This document shows positions 24,705 through 33,799 of a DNA stretch of 42,478 nucleotides, piece after piece. Position 1 is the first letter of the stretch, and every line of letters begins with the position of its first letter. Both the position numbers and the translations under genes were made by a program. This stretch comes from JABIDZ01 sp964402905. GTDB taxonomy: Archaea > Iainarchaeota > Iainarchaeia > Iainarchaeales > JAAZKV01. Under the pieces are notes generated by a model. That model did not search any database, had not been told where the DNA came from, and worked only from the letters and a program-made list of their open reading frames with translations. Location: the NCBI GenBank assembly GCA_964402905.1, contig CAYODU010000002.1, positions 1 through 42,478 of the forward strand. The letters run 5' to 3'.

Positions 24705-27700
24705 CCGAAATAAAAAAAGATTTTGATGTGAAAGCCCCTTTACGCATAAAAAAGTATTTCAAGAATATGCGAGAAAAAATAAATGTTGAATACGATATTG
24801 CAAAAAAAGCTAAGGCAAAAGGATTTGATGTAAGCACTGAAATAGAAATGACTCCGGCAGTGGATTTAGCTGATAGAGTAGAAACACTTATTGGGCTTGA
24901 GGGACTTGCTAAGCGATACAGAGAAGTACTTCCCACATGTGGAGATGATAGAAGAAAAACATATTTCCAATTGTTTAGAGAAATAATGGAACAAAAGTGG
25001 TGCAAAATACCCGATCCACAAAAAAGACTTGAAATAGGAATTAAGTCTTGCTTGTTAATTGAAACAGAAGGAGTTGTTGTTGCTCCGCTTGATGGATTGC
25101 CGCGGGTTGAAATAAATAAGAATCCAGATGGCAGCAAATATGTTGATATTTTTTTTGCAGGGCCAATACGTGCTGCTGGTGGTTCTTCAACAGTAATACC
25201 GTTGATTTTAGGAGACTATGGAAGAACTCTTCTTGGTCTTGACAAATACAAACCCACACAAGATGAAATTGAAAGATATGTTGAAGAAATAGATATTTAT
25301 CAAACAGAAATAATTTCTAGACAATACAAATTACCTGCTGAAGAGATAAGAATAATTGTAAAAAATTGTCCAGTTTGTGTTAATGGTGTTCCTACTGAAG
25401 AAGAAGAAGTATCGGTTCATAGAGATCTTGCAAGAATCCCCACTAATCGTGTGCGCGGTGGAATGGGTTTAGTAATCGCTGAAGGGCTTGCACTAAAAGC
25501 ACTTTGGGTAATGAAAACTGCTAAACAACACGGACTTAATTGGGATTTCCTTGAAAAAATAGTTAAAGTTGAGAAAACACAAACCACAATTGAAATCAAA
25601 CCAAATAACAAAATTCTTGATGGTTTAGCCGCAGGAAGACCAATACTTGGTTATCCGGGGCGATGGGGTGGCTTTCGTATACGATATGGTAGAGGAAGAA
25701 ATACCGGTATAATGGCCAAGGCGATCAATCCCGCATCAATGATAGTTTTTGATGAGTTTATTGCTGTGGGTACACACGGAAAAATAGAGCGTCCTGGGAA
25801 AGCAACACAATTTTTTCCATGTGATATTATAGATGGGCCCATAGTACTGCTAAAAGACGGCGCAGTAAGAAGATTGAACAATACTATTGATGCTGAGAAT
25901 GTAAAATCAAGAATAGACAAAATTCTTTATATTGGAGATTTGCTGACAACCTATGGTGATTATAGAAAAAGTGCTCACCCACTGGTGCCAAGTGGATATG
26001 TTGAAGAATGGTGGAAACTTGAGCTAAAAAAACTTTCTAGAGAAAAAAATCTTTCTGAAAAATTTAATTTGGAAAAATTTTTTAATAATCCTTTTGATGT
26101 TACTGAAGAAGAAGCAATTTTTCTTTCGCGTGAAACCAAAATTTCGCTTCATCCAAAATATATTCATTACTATAAAGCGCTAAATGGAAAAGAAATAATG
26201 GAACTTCATAATTTCTTTTTGAGTTCAGAAATAATAGAAGAGAAAAGTGAAAACGAAAATGGGAATAGTGTAAAAACAAAAATTCTTCTAGAAAATAAAG
26301 AAAAAGAAAAAAAGTTGCTTGAGAAAATCGGTTTGCCTCATTACATTGAAAAAGAAAAAATAGTGATTGATGAATTTGCAAAAACAATAATTGAAACTTT
26401 TTCCATAAAAGAAAAAAAAGAAAGTAGTTCAGAGGATGTTCTTGAATATTTGTCACAGATAAGTGGTCTTGTAATAAGAGACAAATCAGGCACATTTATT
26501 GGCGGAAGAATGGGTCGCCCAGAACAAGCAAAGCCAAGACAAATGAAAGGAAATCCTCATGTATTATTTCCAATCGGTTTGAAAGGTGGGAGCACAAGAA
26601 GCATAAACAAAGCCATTGATATGAATAATAATGAGTTTGGGGGAGTCAAAGTTGAAACAGCAAAATATTATTGTGTAAAATGCAAAAAAGAAATTTTTTC
26701 ACCTTATTGCGCCGAATGTGGGGAAAGAACAGTCCGAATGAATTATTGTAAAGCATGTAAAAAAAGTGTTATTGGTTCACAATGTAAGCGGTGCGGGGCA
26801 ACATCAGTTCTTTCCGGAGAAGAAGAAGTGCCTCTGCGCGAAATGTTTGAAAAAGCAAAAAACAATCTAAGAGTAAGCATTCCTGATATAGTTAAAGGGG
26901 TAAAAGGAATGATTTCAGATTCAAAGGAATGTGAGCCGATTGAAAAAGGTATTTTGAGGGCACGACAAAATATACATATCTTTCGTGACGGAACATCTCG
27001 TTTTGAACTTTTGAATGCAACAATAACTCACTTCAAACCCAGAGAAATTAATCTTAGTGTTGAAAAAGTAAAAGAACTTGGATACACAAAAGATTATTTT
27101 GGAGAAGAGATAACTGATGACGAACAACTAATAGAAATTTTTCCACAAGATATTATTGTAAATGAAACTTGTGGGGATTGGTTACTAAGTGTTTCAAAAT
27201 TTATTGATGAATTGCTTGAAAAATTTTACAAAGAAAAGACACATTATAATGCTAAGACAAAAGAAGATTTAATTGGTGCGCTTGTTTTGGGGCTTGCTCC
27301 ACACACATCAGCAGCAGTTGCTTCAAGAATACTTGGTTATACAAAGGCAAGACTTGGTTTTGGGCACCCGTATTTTGTTTGTGCTAAAAGAAGAAATGTT
27401 GATGGAGACCAGGATTCGATAATGCTTTTGATGGACGGTTTATTGAATTTTTCTAAAAAATATTTGGCAAATAGAAACGGTGGCAAAATGGACGCGCCAA
27501 TTGTATTTTCAATAATAATAAATCCGACTGAAGTTGATGCCGAAGTATATGAAATGGAAACATGTGCTGAGTATCCACTTGATTTCTATGAAAAATCATC
27601 AAAGATTTGCGAGCCTTTCCTTGATAATATCAGCATAGTAAAAGATAATCTTGGAAAAGAAAGCCAGTACACAGAAATCGGTTTTACTCATAGCACTGAT

Positions 27701-27934
27701 ACTTTTGATGAAGGGCCAAAGACTTCGCGTTATATACAGTTAAAAACAATGGAAGAAAAAATTCAGCGCCAAAATGCTTTACAGAAAAAAATAGTTGCTG
27801 TTGATACAAAAGATTGTTTGGAGAGAGTGATGGGTTCGCACTTTTTGCCAGATATAATAGGAAATGCAAGAGCATTTTCGCGTCAGACATTTAGGTGCAC
27901 CAATTGTAATGAAAAATATAAAGAATTCCTCTAA
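24701..27934 (+). CDS. polC: DNA polymerase D large subunit (DP2), catalytic; frameshifted near the end
   Basis: The 1077-codon frame encodes the catalytic subunit of archaeal PolD, the main replicative polymerase of many archaea. Visible are the GGMGLVIAEGLALKA core, zinc motifs with CVKC, CAEC, CKAC and CKRC (about residues 660-705), and the catalytic DGDQD (901-905) in NVDGDQDSIML. The frame ends abruptly after FRCTNCNEKYKEFL, in the middle of a third zinc motif; the missing partner CYKC and the C-terminus continue in the -1 frame (see the next entry). No intein is present. It overlaps DP1 by four bases, so the two are translationally coupled. Confidence 0.93.
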   Translation: MTEIKKDFDVKAPLRIKKYFKNMREKINVEYDIAKKAKAKGFDVSTEIEMTPAVDLADRVETLIGLEGLAKRYREVLPTCGDDRRKTYFQLFREIMEQKWCKIPDPQKRLEIGIKSCLLIETEGVVVAPLDGLPRVEINKNPDGSKYVDIFFAGPIRAAGGSSTVIPLILGDYGRTLLGLDKYKPTQDEIERYVEEIDIYQTEIISRQYKLPAEEIRIIVKNCPVCVNGVPTEEEEVSVHRDLARIPTNRVRGGMGLVIAEGLALKALWVMKTAKQHGLNWDFLEKIVKVEKTQTTIEIKPNNKILDGLAAGRPILGYPGRWGGFRIRYGRGRNTGIMAKAINPASMIVFDEFIAVGTHGKIERPGKATQFFPCDIIDGPIVLLKDGAVRRLNNTIDAENVKSRIDKILYIGDLLTTYGDYRKSAHPLVPSGYVEEWWKLELKKLSREKNLSEKFNLEKFFNNPFDVTEEEAIFLSRETKISLHPKYIHYYKALNGKEIMELHNFFLSSEIIEEKSENENGNSVKTKILLENKEKEKKLLEKIGLPHYIEKEKIVIDEFAKTIIETFSIKEKKESSSEDVLEYLSQISGLVIRDKSGTFIGGRMGRPEQAKPRQMKGNPHVLFPIGLKGGSTRSINKAIDMNNNEFGGVKVETAKYYCVKCKKEIFSPYCAECGERTVRMNYCKACKKSVIGSQCKRCGATSVLSGEEEVPLREMFEKAKNNLRVSIPDIVKGVKGMISDSKECEPIEKGILRARQNIHIFRDGTSRFELLNATITHFKPREINLSVEKVKELGYTKDYFGEEITDDEQLIEIFPQDIIVNETCGDWLLSVSKFIDELLEKFYKEKTHYNAKTKEDLIGALVLGLAPHTSAAVASRILGYTKARLGFGHPYFVCAKRRNVDGDQDSIMLLMDGLLNFSKKYLANRNGGKMDAPIVFSIIINPTEVDAEVYEMETCAEYPLDFYEKSSKICEPFLDNISIVKDNLGKESQYTEIGFTHSTDTFDEGPKTSRYIQLKTMEEKIQRQNALQKKIVAVDTKDCLERVMGSHFLPDIIGNARAFSRQTFRCTNCNEKYKEFL

Positions 27935-28146
27935 GTGGTCGCTGTTATAAATGTGGAAAAGAAACAATAATACTTACAATACATCAGGGATCTGTTAGAA
28001 AATATCTCAAGATTGCACAGAATATGGCTCGCCAAGAACACTTGTCAGATTATCTAATACAAAGACTTGATATGATTGAAAAAGAAATTGATTCAGTATT
28101 CAAAAATGAGAAAGTTGATCAAAAATCATTGTTTGAATTTGTTTAA
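27922..28146 (+). pseudogene. C-terminal part of DP2 in the -1 frame (frameshift)
   Basis: From 27922 the -1 frame reads RIPLSGRCYKCGKE, then SVRKYLKIAQNM and a final QKSLFEFV, about 74 residues to a TAA at 28144-28146. It continues DP2 exactly: CTNC before the shift pairs with CYKC after it. The final QKSLFEFV fits a PCNA-interacting motif (Q..L..F aromatic). No start codon or Shine-Dalgarno serves this piece, and the -1 frame has a TAA at 27919-27921, so the shift must fall between there and the TAA at 27932. One added A near 27922 would restore KYKRIPL. It may be a sequence error, a mutation or recoding. Confidence 0.85.
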
Positions 28147-28167
28147 ACAAATAGTTTTGGTGAATTT

Positions 28168-28425
28168 ATGAATACAAAAAAAGAAGTTGAAGAAATAAAA
28201 AAAAGAAACGCTCGCGTGGAAGCGGACAAAGCCTGGGAAACAAGCTGGGTAAGAAAAGGAATAATTGCGGTTCTTACTTACCTCGTGATTGTTTTGTTTT
28301 TCTTTTCAGCAGGTTTGCCAAACCCTTTTGTTAATGCAGTGGTTCCGACAGTTGGTTTTATTTTATCAACGGCATCATTGCCCTACTTCAAAAAAATATG
28401 GCTAAAAAAAGTTTACAAGAAGTAA
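28168..28425 (+). CDS. Small two-helix membrane protein
   Basis: The 85-residue protein has a charged helical head (KKEVEEIKKRNARVEADKAWETSW), two membrane helices (GIIAVLTYLVIVLFFFSAG and AVVPTVGFILSTASLPYF) and a Lys-rich tail. The GGTGAATTT Shine-Dalgarno sits just before ATG 28168. Similar proteins with the RVEADKAWETSW head seem widespread, but I know no function for them. It follows DP2 by 21 bases on the same strand, which may be chance, and a T-rich stretch follows it. Confidence 0.75.
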   Translation: MNTKKEVEEIKKRNARVEADKAWETSWVRKGIIAVLTYLVIVLFFFSAGLPNPFVNAVVPTVGFILSTASLPYFKKIWLKKVYKK

Positions 28426-28473
28426 GTGCAGAGATATTTTTAATATTAGAATATTTTAAAGGGCTTTAATTAA

Positions 28474-28493
28474 CTTTTTATTTTTTGTTTTTG
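28474..28493 (+). terminator. T-rich terminator-like tract
   Basis: A stretch of mostly T with a few A and G lies 48 bases after the small membrane-protein gene and just before the end of the convergent orc1/cdc6 gene. Archaeal termination often uses such T-rich stretches; it reads as A-rich on the other strand. Confidence 0.35.
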
Positions 28494-28500
28494 TAAAGAA

Positions 28501-29721
28501 CTACATAGTTTTAAATAATTCTTTTTCTAGGGCCATTTTTATTTTACTTGCATCAAAACCAAGCTTTACAAGTCTTGTCTGTCCCTTAATACCTTTTCCG
28601 GAATTAGTTACCAAAATTAGTCCATACATTTCAAGTTCGTTAATGTATTGTCTGTACCATCTACTGGTTATAGTTCTTTCACCGAATTTTTTTGCAAGAT
28701 CTAAATAAGCTTCAAAAATTTCTCCACTAAACAAAACTCCTTTCTCTACTTCGCCATTAACTTTTGTAAAACCCCTTTCTCTTAGGCTTAGCATTGATAT
28801 TGCGTATAGTACAAGTTGTTGTTGTTGTGGTAGAGTAGATATCATTGAAATAATTATTTCTTCTTCTACACTTACCTTTGCTTTTTCAACTAAATCATCG
28901 CTTACTATTCCAAGTTGAGAAGAATCTGCGATTTCTCCGGCTCTTTGCATAAGCATTACTGCTGTTCTTGCATCTCCGCTTTCCTGTGCAGCAATTGCTG
29001 CTGCTAGTGAAATAGCGGGTTCGGTTACACTATTTTCTCGAAAAGCTTTTTCGCATCTCTCTGAAATAATTGCTTTTAGTTCGTTTGCATTGTATGGATT
29101 AAAAACAAGTTCTTTTTCGCACAAAGAACTTTTTGTTCTCGGATCAAGTTTTTCTTTAAACATTAAATTGTTTGATATTCCTATTACTGTTAAAGAACCT
29201 TTTTTTACTTCATCATTTGCTCTTGATATGGAGTACATCAATTCATCAATGTCCTTTACTTTGTCTATTTCATCAAGCACAAGAATTATGTGTGCGTTTT
29301 TTTCATCTGTAAAAGATAACAATTTTTCGTAAACAAAACTCGCGCTAAAACCAAGGAAATCATTTTCTGGTTGGAGGGCACGAAGAGTTTTTATCAGTAC
29401 TTTGTATTTTGATGGGTGACTCCGACAATTCACATAACAAGAAAATACTGGCATATTTCTTTTTTGTACAAAATCTCCGAGCTGTTCAACCACATGTTTT
29501 ACTGTGGATGTTTTGCCAGAACCGGTTTTTCCATAAATAAAAAAGTTGTTTGGCTTAGAATTTTTTAGCACGGGGCTTAGACCCTGTGTTACTTCATTGA
29601 TTTGTGTTTCTCTGAAAGGAAGATTCTTTGGGATATAATGCGGAGAAATAATGTCTTTATCCAAAAACACAGTTTCTTTGTTTAGTTGTTTTTCAAAAAT
29701 ATTTTCTGTTTGTTCTTCCAA
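28501..29721 (-). CDS. Orc1/Cdc6 replication initiator
   Basis: The 406-residue AAA+ protein has Walker A GKTGSGKT (64-71), Walker B LVLDEID (147-153), sensor 1 GISNN (181-185) and the DPRTKSSL arginine-finger segment (193-200). A winged-helix C-terminal domain (about 300-400) includes ERTITSRWYRQYINELEMYGLI. It binds replication origins and helps load the MCM helicase. Its start at 29721 is next to repeated TTCCA motifs, a plausible origin and autoregulatory site. PolD, encoded nearby, is its functional partner. Confidence 0.93.
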   Translation of the reverse strand: MEEQTENIFEKQLNKETVFLDKDIISPHYIPKNLPFRETQINEVTQGLSPVLKNSKPNNFFIYGKTGSGKTSTVKHVVEQLGDFVQKRNMPVFSCYVNCRSHPSKYKVLIKTLRALQPENDFLGFSASFVYEKLLSFTDEKNAHIILVLDEIDKVKDIDELMYSISRANDEVKKGSLTVIGISNNLMFKEKLDPRTKSSLCEKELVFNPYNANELKAIISERCEKAFRENSVTEPAISLAAAIAAQESGDARTAVMLMQRAGEIADSSQLGIVSDDLVEKAKVSVEEEIIISMISTLPQQQQLVLYAISMLSLRERGFTKVNGEVEKGVLFSGEIFEAYLDLAKKFGERTITSRWYRQYINELEMYGLILVTNSGKGIKGQTRLVKLGFDASKIKMALEKELFKTM

Positions 29722-29792
29722 TAAAATCCCCTCAATACTGGCACAATAAGTTCCACTAATTTACTTCCACTAATAATAGCCCTTCCAACAAT
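29716..29792. repeat. Candidate origin-recognition repeats (TTCCA-type) upstream of orc1/cdc6
   Basis: Four similar ten-base sites occur: TTCCAATAAA (29716-29725), TTCCACTAAT (29751-29760), TTCCACTAAT (29765-29774) and TTCCAACAAT (29783-29792). On the minus strand two read ATTAGTGGAA, which resembles the AGTGGAA core of archaeal origin-recognition boxes and mini-boxes. They sit directly in front of the initiator gene, and the sequence to the right (29785-29880) is very AT-rich, as an unwinding element would be. Confidence 0.5.
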
Positions 29793-29843
29793 TAATATAT
29801 TTGTTGTTTGAAAAATGAACTTTTATTTATTCTAAACATAGGG

Positions 29844-29853
29844 TTTATATATT
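29844..29853 (+). promoter_or_regulatory. TATA box of sepF
   Basis: TTTATATATT lies about 55 bases before the GTG start, predicting transcription from near 29876 and a short leader holding GGGGTGG. Confidence 0.5.
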
Positions 29854-29902
29854 TTTTACATAAGAATTAGTTATTAAAAGCGCTTTTAGCGGGGTGGTAT
29901 TT

Positions 29903-30259
29903 GTGGGATTTTTTAACAAAGTAATGGTTAAAGAAGAATCAGTTGATTTAGAAGACTTTTTGAATAACTTGGATGAAGTTCAAGAAGAAACTTATGATAA
30001 CGCTGATGCCTTCGTTAAACCAATGGATTTAGTTGTTGATGCAGATGTATCAGCAATAATGAACGAAGTAAAACAAGGAAATATTGTATTAGTTAATATT
30101 GCCGATTTAGCAAAAAGAAATGCGATGAAACTAAAGGAATTAATCGGAAGCGTAAAAGGCGAAGTTAAAGCTATTGATGGTGATATTGCAAGAATATCTC
30201 AAGGAAGAGTACTTGTTACTCCATCAAAAGTAAAAATAATTAAAAGAAAAGGACAGTGA
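29903..30259 (+). CDS. sepF: SepF, cell-division (FtsZ-anchoring) protein
   Basis: The 118-residue protein has the archaeal SepF layout: a short N-terminal amphipathic head (MGFFNKVM) for membrane binding, an acidic linker, and the DUF552 core with VKQGNIVLVNIADL and RISQGRVLVTPSKVKI. In archaea SepF tethers FtsZ to the membrane. The start is GTG 29903 because GGGGTGG (29891-29897) is a strong Shine-Dalgarno right before it; the longer frame from 29894 begins inside that site. The downstream gene overlaps or abuts it, so they are probably one operon. No ftsZ is in the window. Confidence 0.88.
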   Translation: MGFFNKVMVKEESVDLEDFLNNLDEVQEETYDNADAFVKPMDLVVDADVSAIMNEVKQGNIVLVNIADLAKRNAMKLKELIGSVKGEVKAIDGDIARISQGRVLVTPSKVKIIKRKGQ

Positions 30260-30264
30260 AGGAA

Positions 30265-31062
30265 ATGTTTTTAGGCAATCCGTCATTGCCTTTAGAGTTC
30301 CCTGTTAATGAAGCGCTTAGCAAAGTTAATGGAATTCTCACAAAAAAAAATTGGCACAATTTCGAAGTAGGGAACCTAAAAATGGTTCTTGTGCCATACT
30401 TTTTTTTTCATTATCACTACTATATTGAAAGCGAAAACAAAGAAGAATCAAAAAAAGTTATTGAAAAATCTTTTGATGGTTATTTGGCGCTTAATGGCGT
30501 TACTTTGGAAATGGAAAAAAATTCTGCAGATCTAATAAAAAAATATTTGAAAAAGCTTTCCAATGAAGCACCTAGTATGCCCTTTGAAGAAAAAGAAACT
30601 CTTCTTGAAAAAAAAGAGTGTGAAAAAGTAATTCGTTTTAAATCAGCAGAGCACTTTAAAATACCAAAAGAAAATATTCTCATTTCAAGTATTAAAAAAG
30701 TTTTTTTCCCGCTGTATGAAACATTCATTGAAGTAAATAAACAAAATTTTGAAATTGTTATTAATGCTACGAACGGAGAAGTCCTAGGTATTGGTGCTGT
30801 TCCTGAAAGAGAAAAAGGTTTCTTGGAATTAACAAAAGAAACTCTTACGGAATTAAGCGAACCCAAAGCATGGCTTACATATTCAAAGGGACTTTTCACA
30901 GAAACAGGAAAAGCAATCGGGGGCAAAGCAAAAAATGCTACACAAATTATTCCAAAGATTTCAGAAAAAAAAAGTTTATCATCAATTTTCTCAAGCAATT
31001 GGTTTCTTTTTTTGATTATTATTCTTGCATTGTTTTTAATTTACCTTGCGCTTTTTGTATAA
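30265..31062 (+). CDS. Membrane-anchored protein of unknown function, co-transcribed with sepF
   Basis: The 265-residue protein has a large N-terminal domain with no recognised family (aromatic segment VPYFFFHYHYYIE, later NATNGEVLGIGAVPE, which resembles small PepSY-like hairpins) and one C-terminal membrane helix (WFLFLIIILALFLIYLALFV). It has no N-terminal signal, so the domain is probably cytoplasmic and tail-anchored. The ATG at 30265 is preferred over the GTG at 30256, which overlaps the sepF stop. Proximity to sepF suggests a membrane-linked role, perhaps in division, but that is inference. Confidence 0.7.
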   Translation: MFLGNPSLPLEFPVNEALSKVNGILTKKNWHNFEVGNLKMVLVPYFFFHYHYYIESENKEESKKVIEKSFDGYLALNGVTLEMEKNSADLIKKYLKKLSNEAPSMPFEEKETLLEKKECEKVIRFKSAEHFKIPKENILISSIKKVFFPLYETFIEVNKQNFEIVINATNGEVLGIGAVPEREKGFLELTKETLTELSEPKAWLTYSKGLFTETGKAIGGKAKNATQIIPKISEKKSLSSIFSSNWFLFLIIILALFLIYLALFV

Positions 31063-31141
31063 ATTATATCTAATGGCTCAATGATCAAAATATTAATAAT
31101 TATTTTATTTTGTGCTTTTAATTGCTTTTTTTGTTTTGTTC

Positions 31142-33799
31142 TTATCCCGTAACATATGGTCGTGAAGTGCACAAAGAAGAGCTTGCATCGGTAGCAACAA
31201 CACTTTCCTCTGTTTGTTTTATTGAATCAAGTATTTCGCTTGAATTCCAGAAAAGAGTCCAGTTTGATTCTGCTAAAGTATTGCTTTTGTTTACACAAAC
31301 ACTTTCTTCTCTTATTGCATTAAACAAATCGCTTAAAGTTAATACTCTAAAAGGCGTTTTGCTTGAATCAATTTGAACAAAGCAATTGTTTTGATTTGGT
31401 TCGCAACTGTCATCTAGGCTATATACTCCAAAAGAAGAATTTATCCTTATATAATTTGCATTTGATTGCATTTCACTTGTTTGGGGTACATACAAAACAC
31501 TTTCAAGGTAAAGCGAATTATTTGGTTTTGTTGCTCCCAAAAAGCTTAGATCAAATTCTCCTGCTGAAATGTTTGTATCAGGTTCTCTGTAAGGTAACAT
31601 TTCATCTGAAACAGAAATGTTTTTACAGCCTTCTCCAAGAGTACTTCCAACACCTGTCCATAAAGTAAATGCATCATAATAATTCACTTCTCCGCCAGTG
31701 TAGTAAATACTAAAGTTGGTGTTAGCGTAACCATTAATGTCAACAACTTTTGCAAAGAGTGGTGAAGCAAAACCAGTGTACATTTTAACATCTGATAAAT
31801 CGGTTTCTTCGTCATTTTTATTAAACTCCATCAAAGTTCCTCGTTTTAACATATTTGCTGAGTTAAGTGAAGAAAGAATTTTTGGGATATCGTCTTCAAA
31901 CAAATCATTTGGGCTGTCATAGAAAAACCAATCAAATGAATCGGGTTGCACTAGTGAAGGAGTGAGATCAATTGTAAGTTGTACAGACGGATTTAATTCT
32001 CCGTTTATGAAAAATCCAATTTCGCCACCTTTAATAGTTATTATTACATGGTACTTGCCTGCGCTTATTGGGCTATCAACGCTAAAAGGATATCCTCCAT
32101 AAGTAAACTCTGCGTTAGTTAAGAGCTCTTTTAGGAGAGAAATATTTGCTACAGCGTTTTGTCCTTCAAAGATACTATAATTTTCTAGTCCATTCTGTGA
32201 AAGGAAAAGACTATACCGTTGATCATCACTAAAACGATCTACTGAACTTTGTATATCTTGTACAGAAAAATTCTGTGATTTTATGTAAGCATCAAACTGT
32301 GTTGTCTCAGCCTCTTTTTCCCTTAGAGTTTGCAGTTCTCCTGCATCATTATTTCCTTGTAGTTCAATGTTGATTTCATTGCGTATATCCATAGTTTTTC
32401 CTATTTTTCTTGCTAATTCAACCAAGAACTCGTTTTGTGAACAATAAACCCAGTCATCATTATCTGCGCCATCGATTGCTAATGAGTCGTCAAGTGTTTT
32501 TTCATCACACTCATCAATAGAAACAATTTCGTTGTTGCTATTTGTGCTTCCTCCAAAGCCGATATTAATTCTTGGAACATAAGATTCGCCAGTCTCTCCA
32601 ATCATTCCATTTTCTCCGATGCACCCAGTGAAATCATAATTTGATTTTGTTCCGATTTGGAATTTTTGTTTGTCAAGTAAACCAAATTTATAAGAGATAG
32701 GTTTTGATGAAGTATTGTTTAAATAATACTGGTTGCATGCGGGTGTAATAAGTGTTGGTACGGTATAGTTAACATCAAGCCAAACAAAAACACTATTTAT
32801 TGGCAAATGGCTTTTGTCTACTGTAAGATTTCCACGTATAACCATTTCTCCATTAAACTTGTCTATACCCCAGCCAACATAATTTTTATCAATACTTCCG
32901 GTAATCCCGTTCCCAGTCCACCTTAATTCATAGTTATCCAGATTAATATCGAGAGGAGATCTATTAGCTAAAGTAAAAACAATTTGTTTATTGTAAACAC
33001 CAAACTTTTCTGTAAAACCCGTATTCAAATCATTTGTTCCAGAAACAATTAAAGAAGGAAAACCAACATATATGTTGTTAACAAATTGTGAAGAGTACTC
33101 GCTTGGCATAGTATTAGCGATTGGAGAATTGGCTATTTTTAATGCATAAGTGTGTCCGCCCGCAGTTGCTAAATTATAACTGATTGTGTTTTGATCACCT
33201 ATCCCTTCTAGTTCTGTGCTTTTTACAGTGCATCCTCCGGATGAAGTGCATTTGTAAAGTCCTGATGATTGTGGTGTCCCAAAGGTAGCACTACTATTTG
33301 TTGTTGTTGGATTATTAAGAGCAATGTTTTCATCTAAAAATATACCTCCAAAAGCCATTTCTTTTTGTGTTACTCCATTGTCAAATACAAAGTTGTATTT
33401 TCCAAAGCCACTTGCTGTTAGTGTGGCCCCCGGAACCCCAAAAAAAGGATAATTGATATTATTGACTTGTATTTCCGAACCTACAACGCAACCCGAAACA
33501 GAAATTGTTGGGTCAGCAGTTTCCAAAGAAGAGCTGTTTACGCAATTAGCTACTCCACATGTGGTCCCACCTCCGCCACCCCCTCCTCCGCAGCATATAG
33601 CTCCATTTCCTGAGGGACATCTTGTTCCACAGTGGCCCCAATCATCACAATTTATTGTGCCCCTACTGCAGGCTCTTCCATTGTTATAATTAAAATTGCC
33701 CCAAGTATTTCCGTATTTTGTCCCAAGTGCAGTGACTTCGCACACAAATAAACTAAAAACAAAAATAAAAATTAAAAACAAAATAAATCCTTTATTCAT
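31142..33799 (-). CDS. Large secreted glycine/cysteine-rich surface protein
   Basis: The 885-residue protein has a signal peptide (residues 1-25, a long hydrophobic run ending CEVTALG), a Cys-rich head with cysteines at 44, 51, 57, 61, 69, 70, 81 and 86, and an eight-glycine run at 71-78. The rest is beta-rich with many N-x-S/T sites (for example NSSS and NNTSS), typical of archaeal glycosylated surface proteins. There is no C-terminal membrane helix or sorting tail, so it is probably secreted or held by other surface proteins. Its ATG overlaps the stop of the upstream gene by four bases. No domain is recognised. Confidence 0.75.
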   Translation of the reverse strand: MNKGFILFLIFIFVFSLFVCEVTALGTKYGNTWGNFNYNNGRACSRGTINCDDWGHCGTRCPSGNGAICCGGGGGGGGTTCGVANCVNSSSLETADPTISVSGCVVGSEIQVNNINYPFFGVPGATLTASGFGKYNFVFDNGVTQKEMAFGGIFLDENIALNNPTTTNSSATFGTPQSSGLYKCTSSGGCTVKSTELEGIGDQNTISYNLATAGGHTYALKIANSPIANTMPSEYSSQFVNNIYVGFPSLIVSGTNDLNTGFTEKFGVYNKQIVFTLANRSPLDINLDNYELRWTGNGITGSIDKNYVGWGIDKFNGEMVIRGNLTVDKSHLPINSVFVWLDVNYTVPTLITPACNQYYLNNTSSKPISYKFGLLDKQKFQIGTKSNYDFTGCIGENGMIGETGESYVPRINIGFGGSTNSNNEIVSIDECDEKTLDDSLAIDGADNDDWVYCSQNEFLVELARKIGKTMDIRNEINIELQGNNDAGELQTLREKEAETTQFDAYIKSQNFSVQDIQSSVDRFSDDQRYSLFLSQNGLENYSIFEGQNAVANISLLKELLTNAEFTYGGYPFSVDSPISAGKYHVIITIKGGEIGFFINGELNPSVQLTIDLTPSLVQPDSFDWFFYDSPNDLFEDDIPKILSSLNSANMLKRGTLMEFNKNDEETDLSDVKMYTGFASPLFAKVVDINGYANTNFSIYYTGGEVNYYDAFTLWTGVGSTLGEGCKNISVSDEMLPYREPDTNISAGEFDLSFLGATKPNNSLYLESVLYVPQTSEMQSNANYIRINSSFGVYSLDDSCEPNQNNCFVQIDSSKTPFRVLTLSDLFNAIREESVCVNKSNTLAESNWTLFWNSSEILDSIKQTEESVVATDASSSLCTSRPYVTG

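Noticed and set aside
27915..27935. Programmed -1 frameshift signal in DP2
   Set aside because: No classical slippery heptamer or downstream structure is evident, so recoding is not claimed; indel or sequence error is likelier.
33453..33689. Plus-strand frame with a polyproline run
   Set aside because: It is the reverse complement of the glycine run of the minus-strand surface protein.
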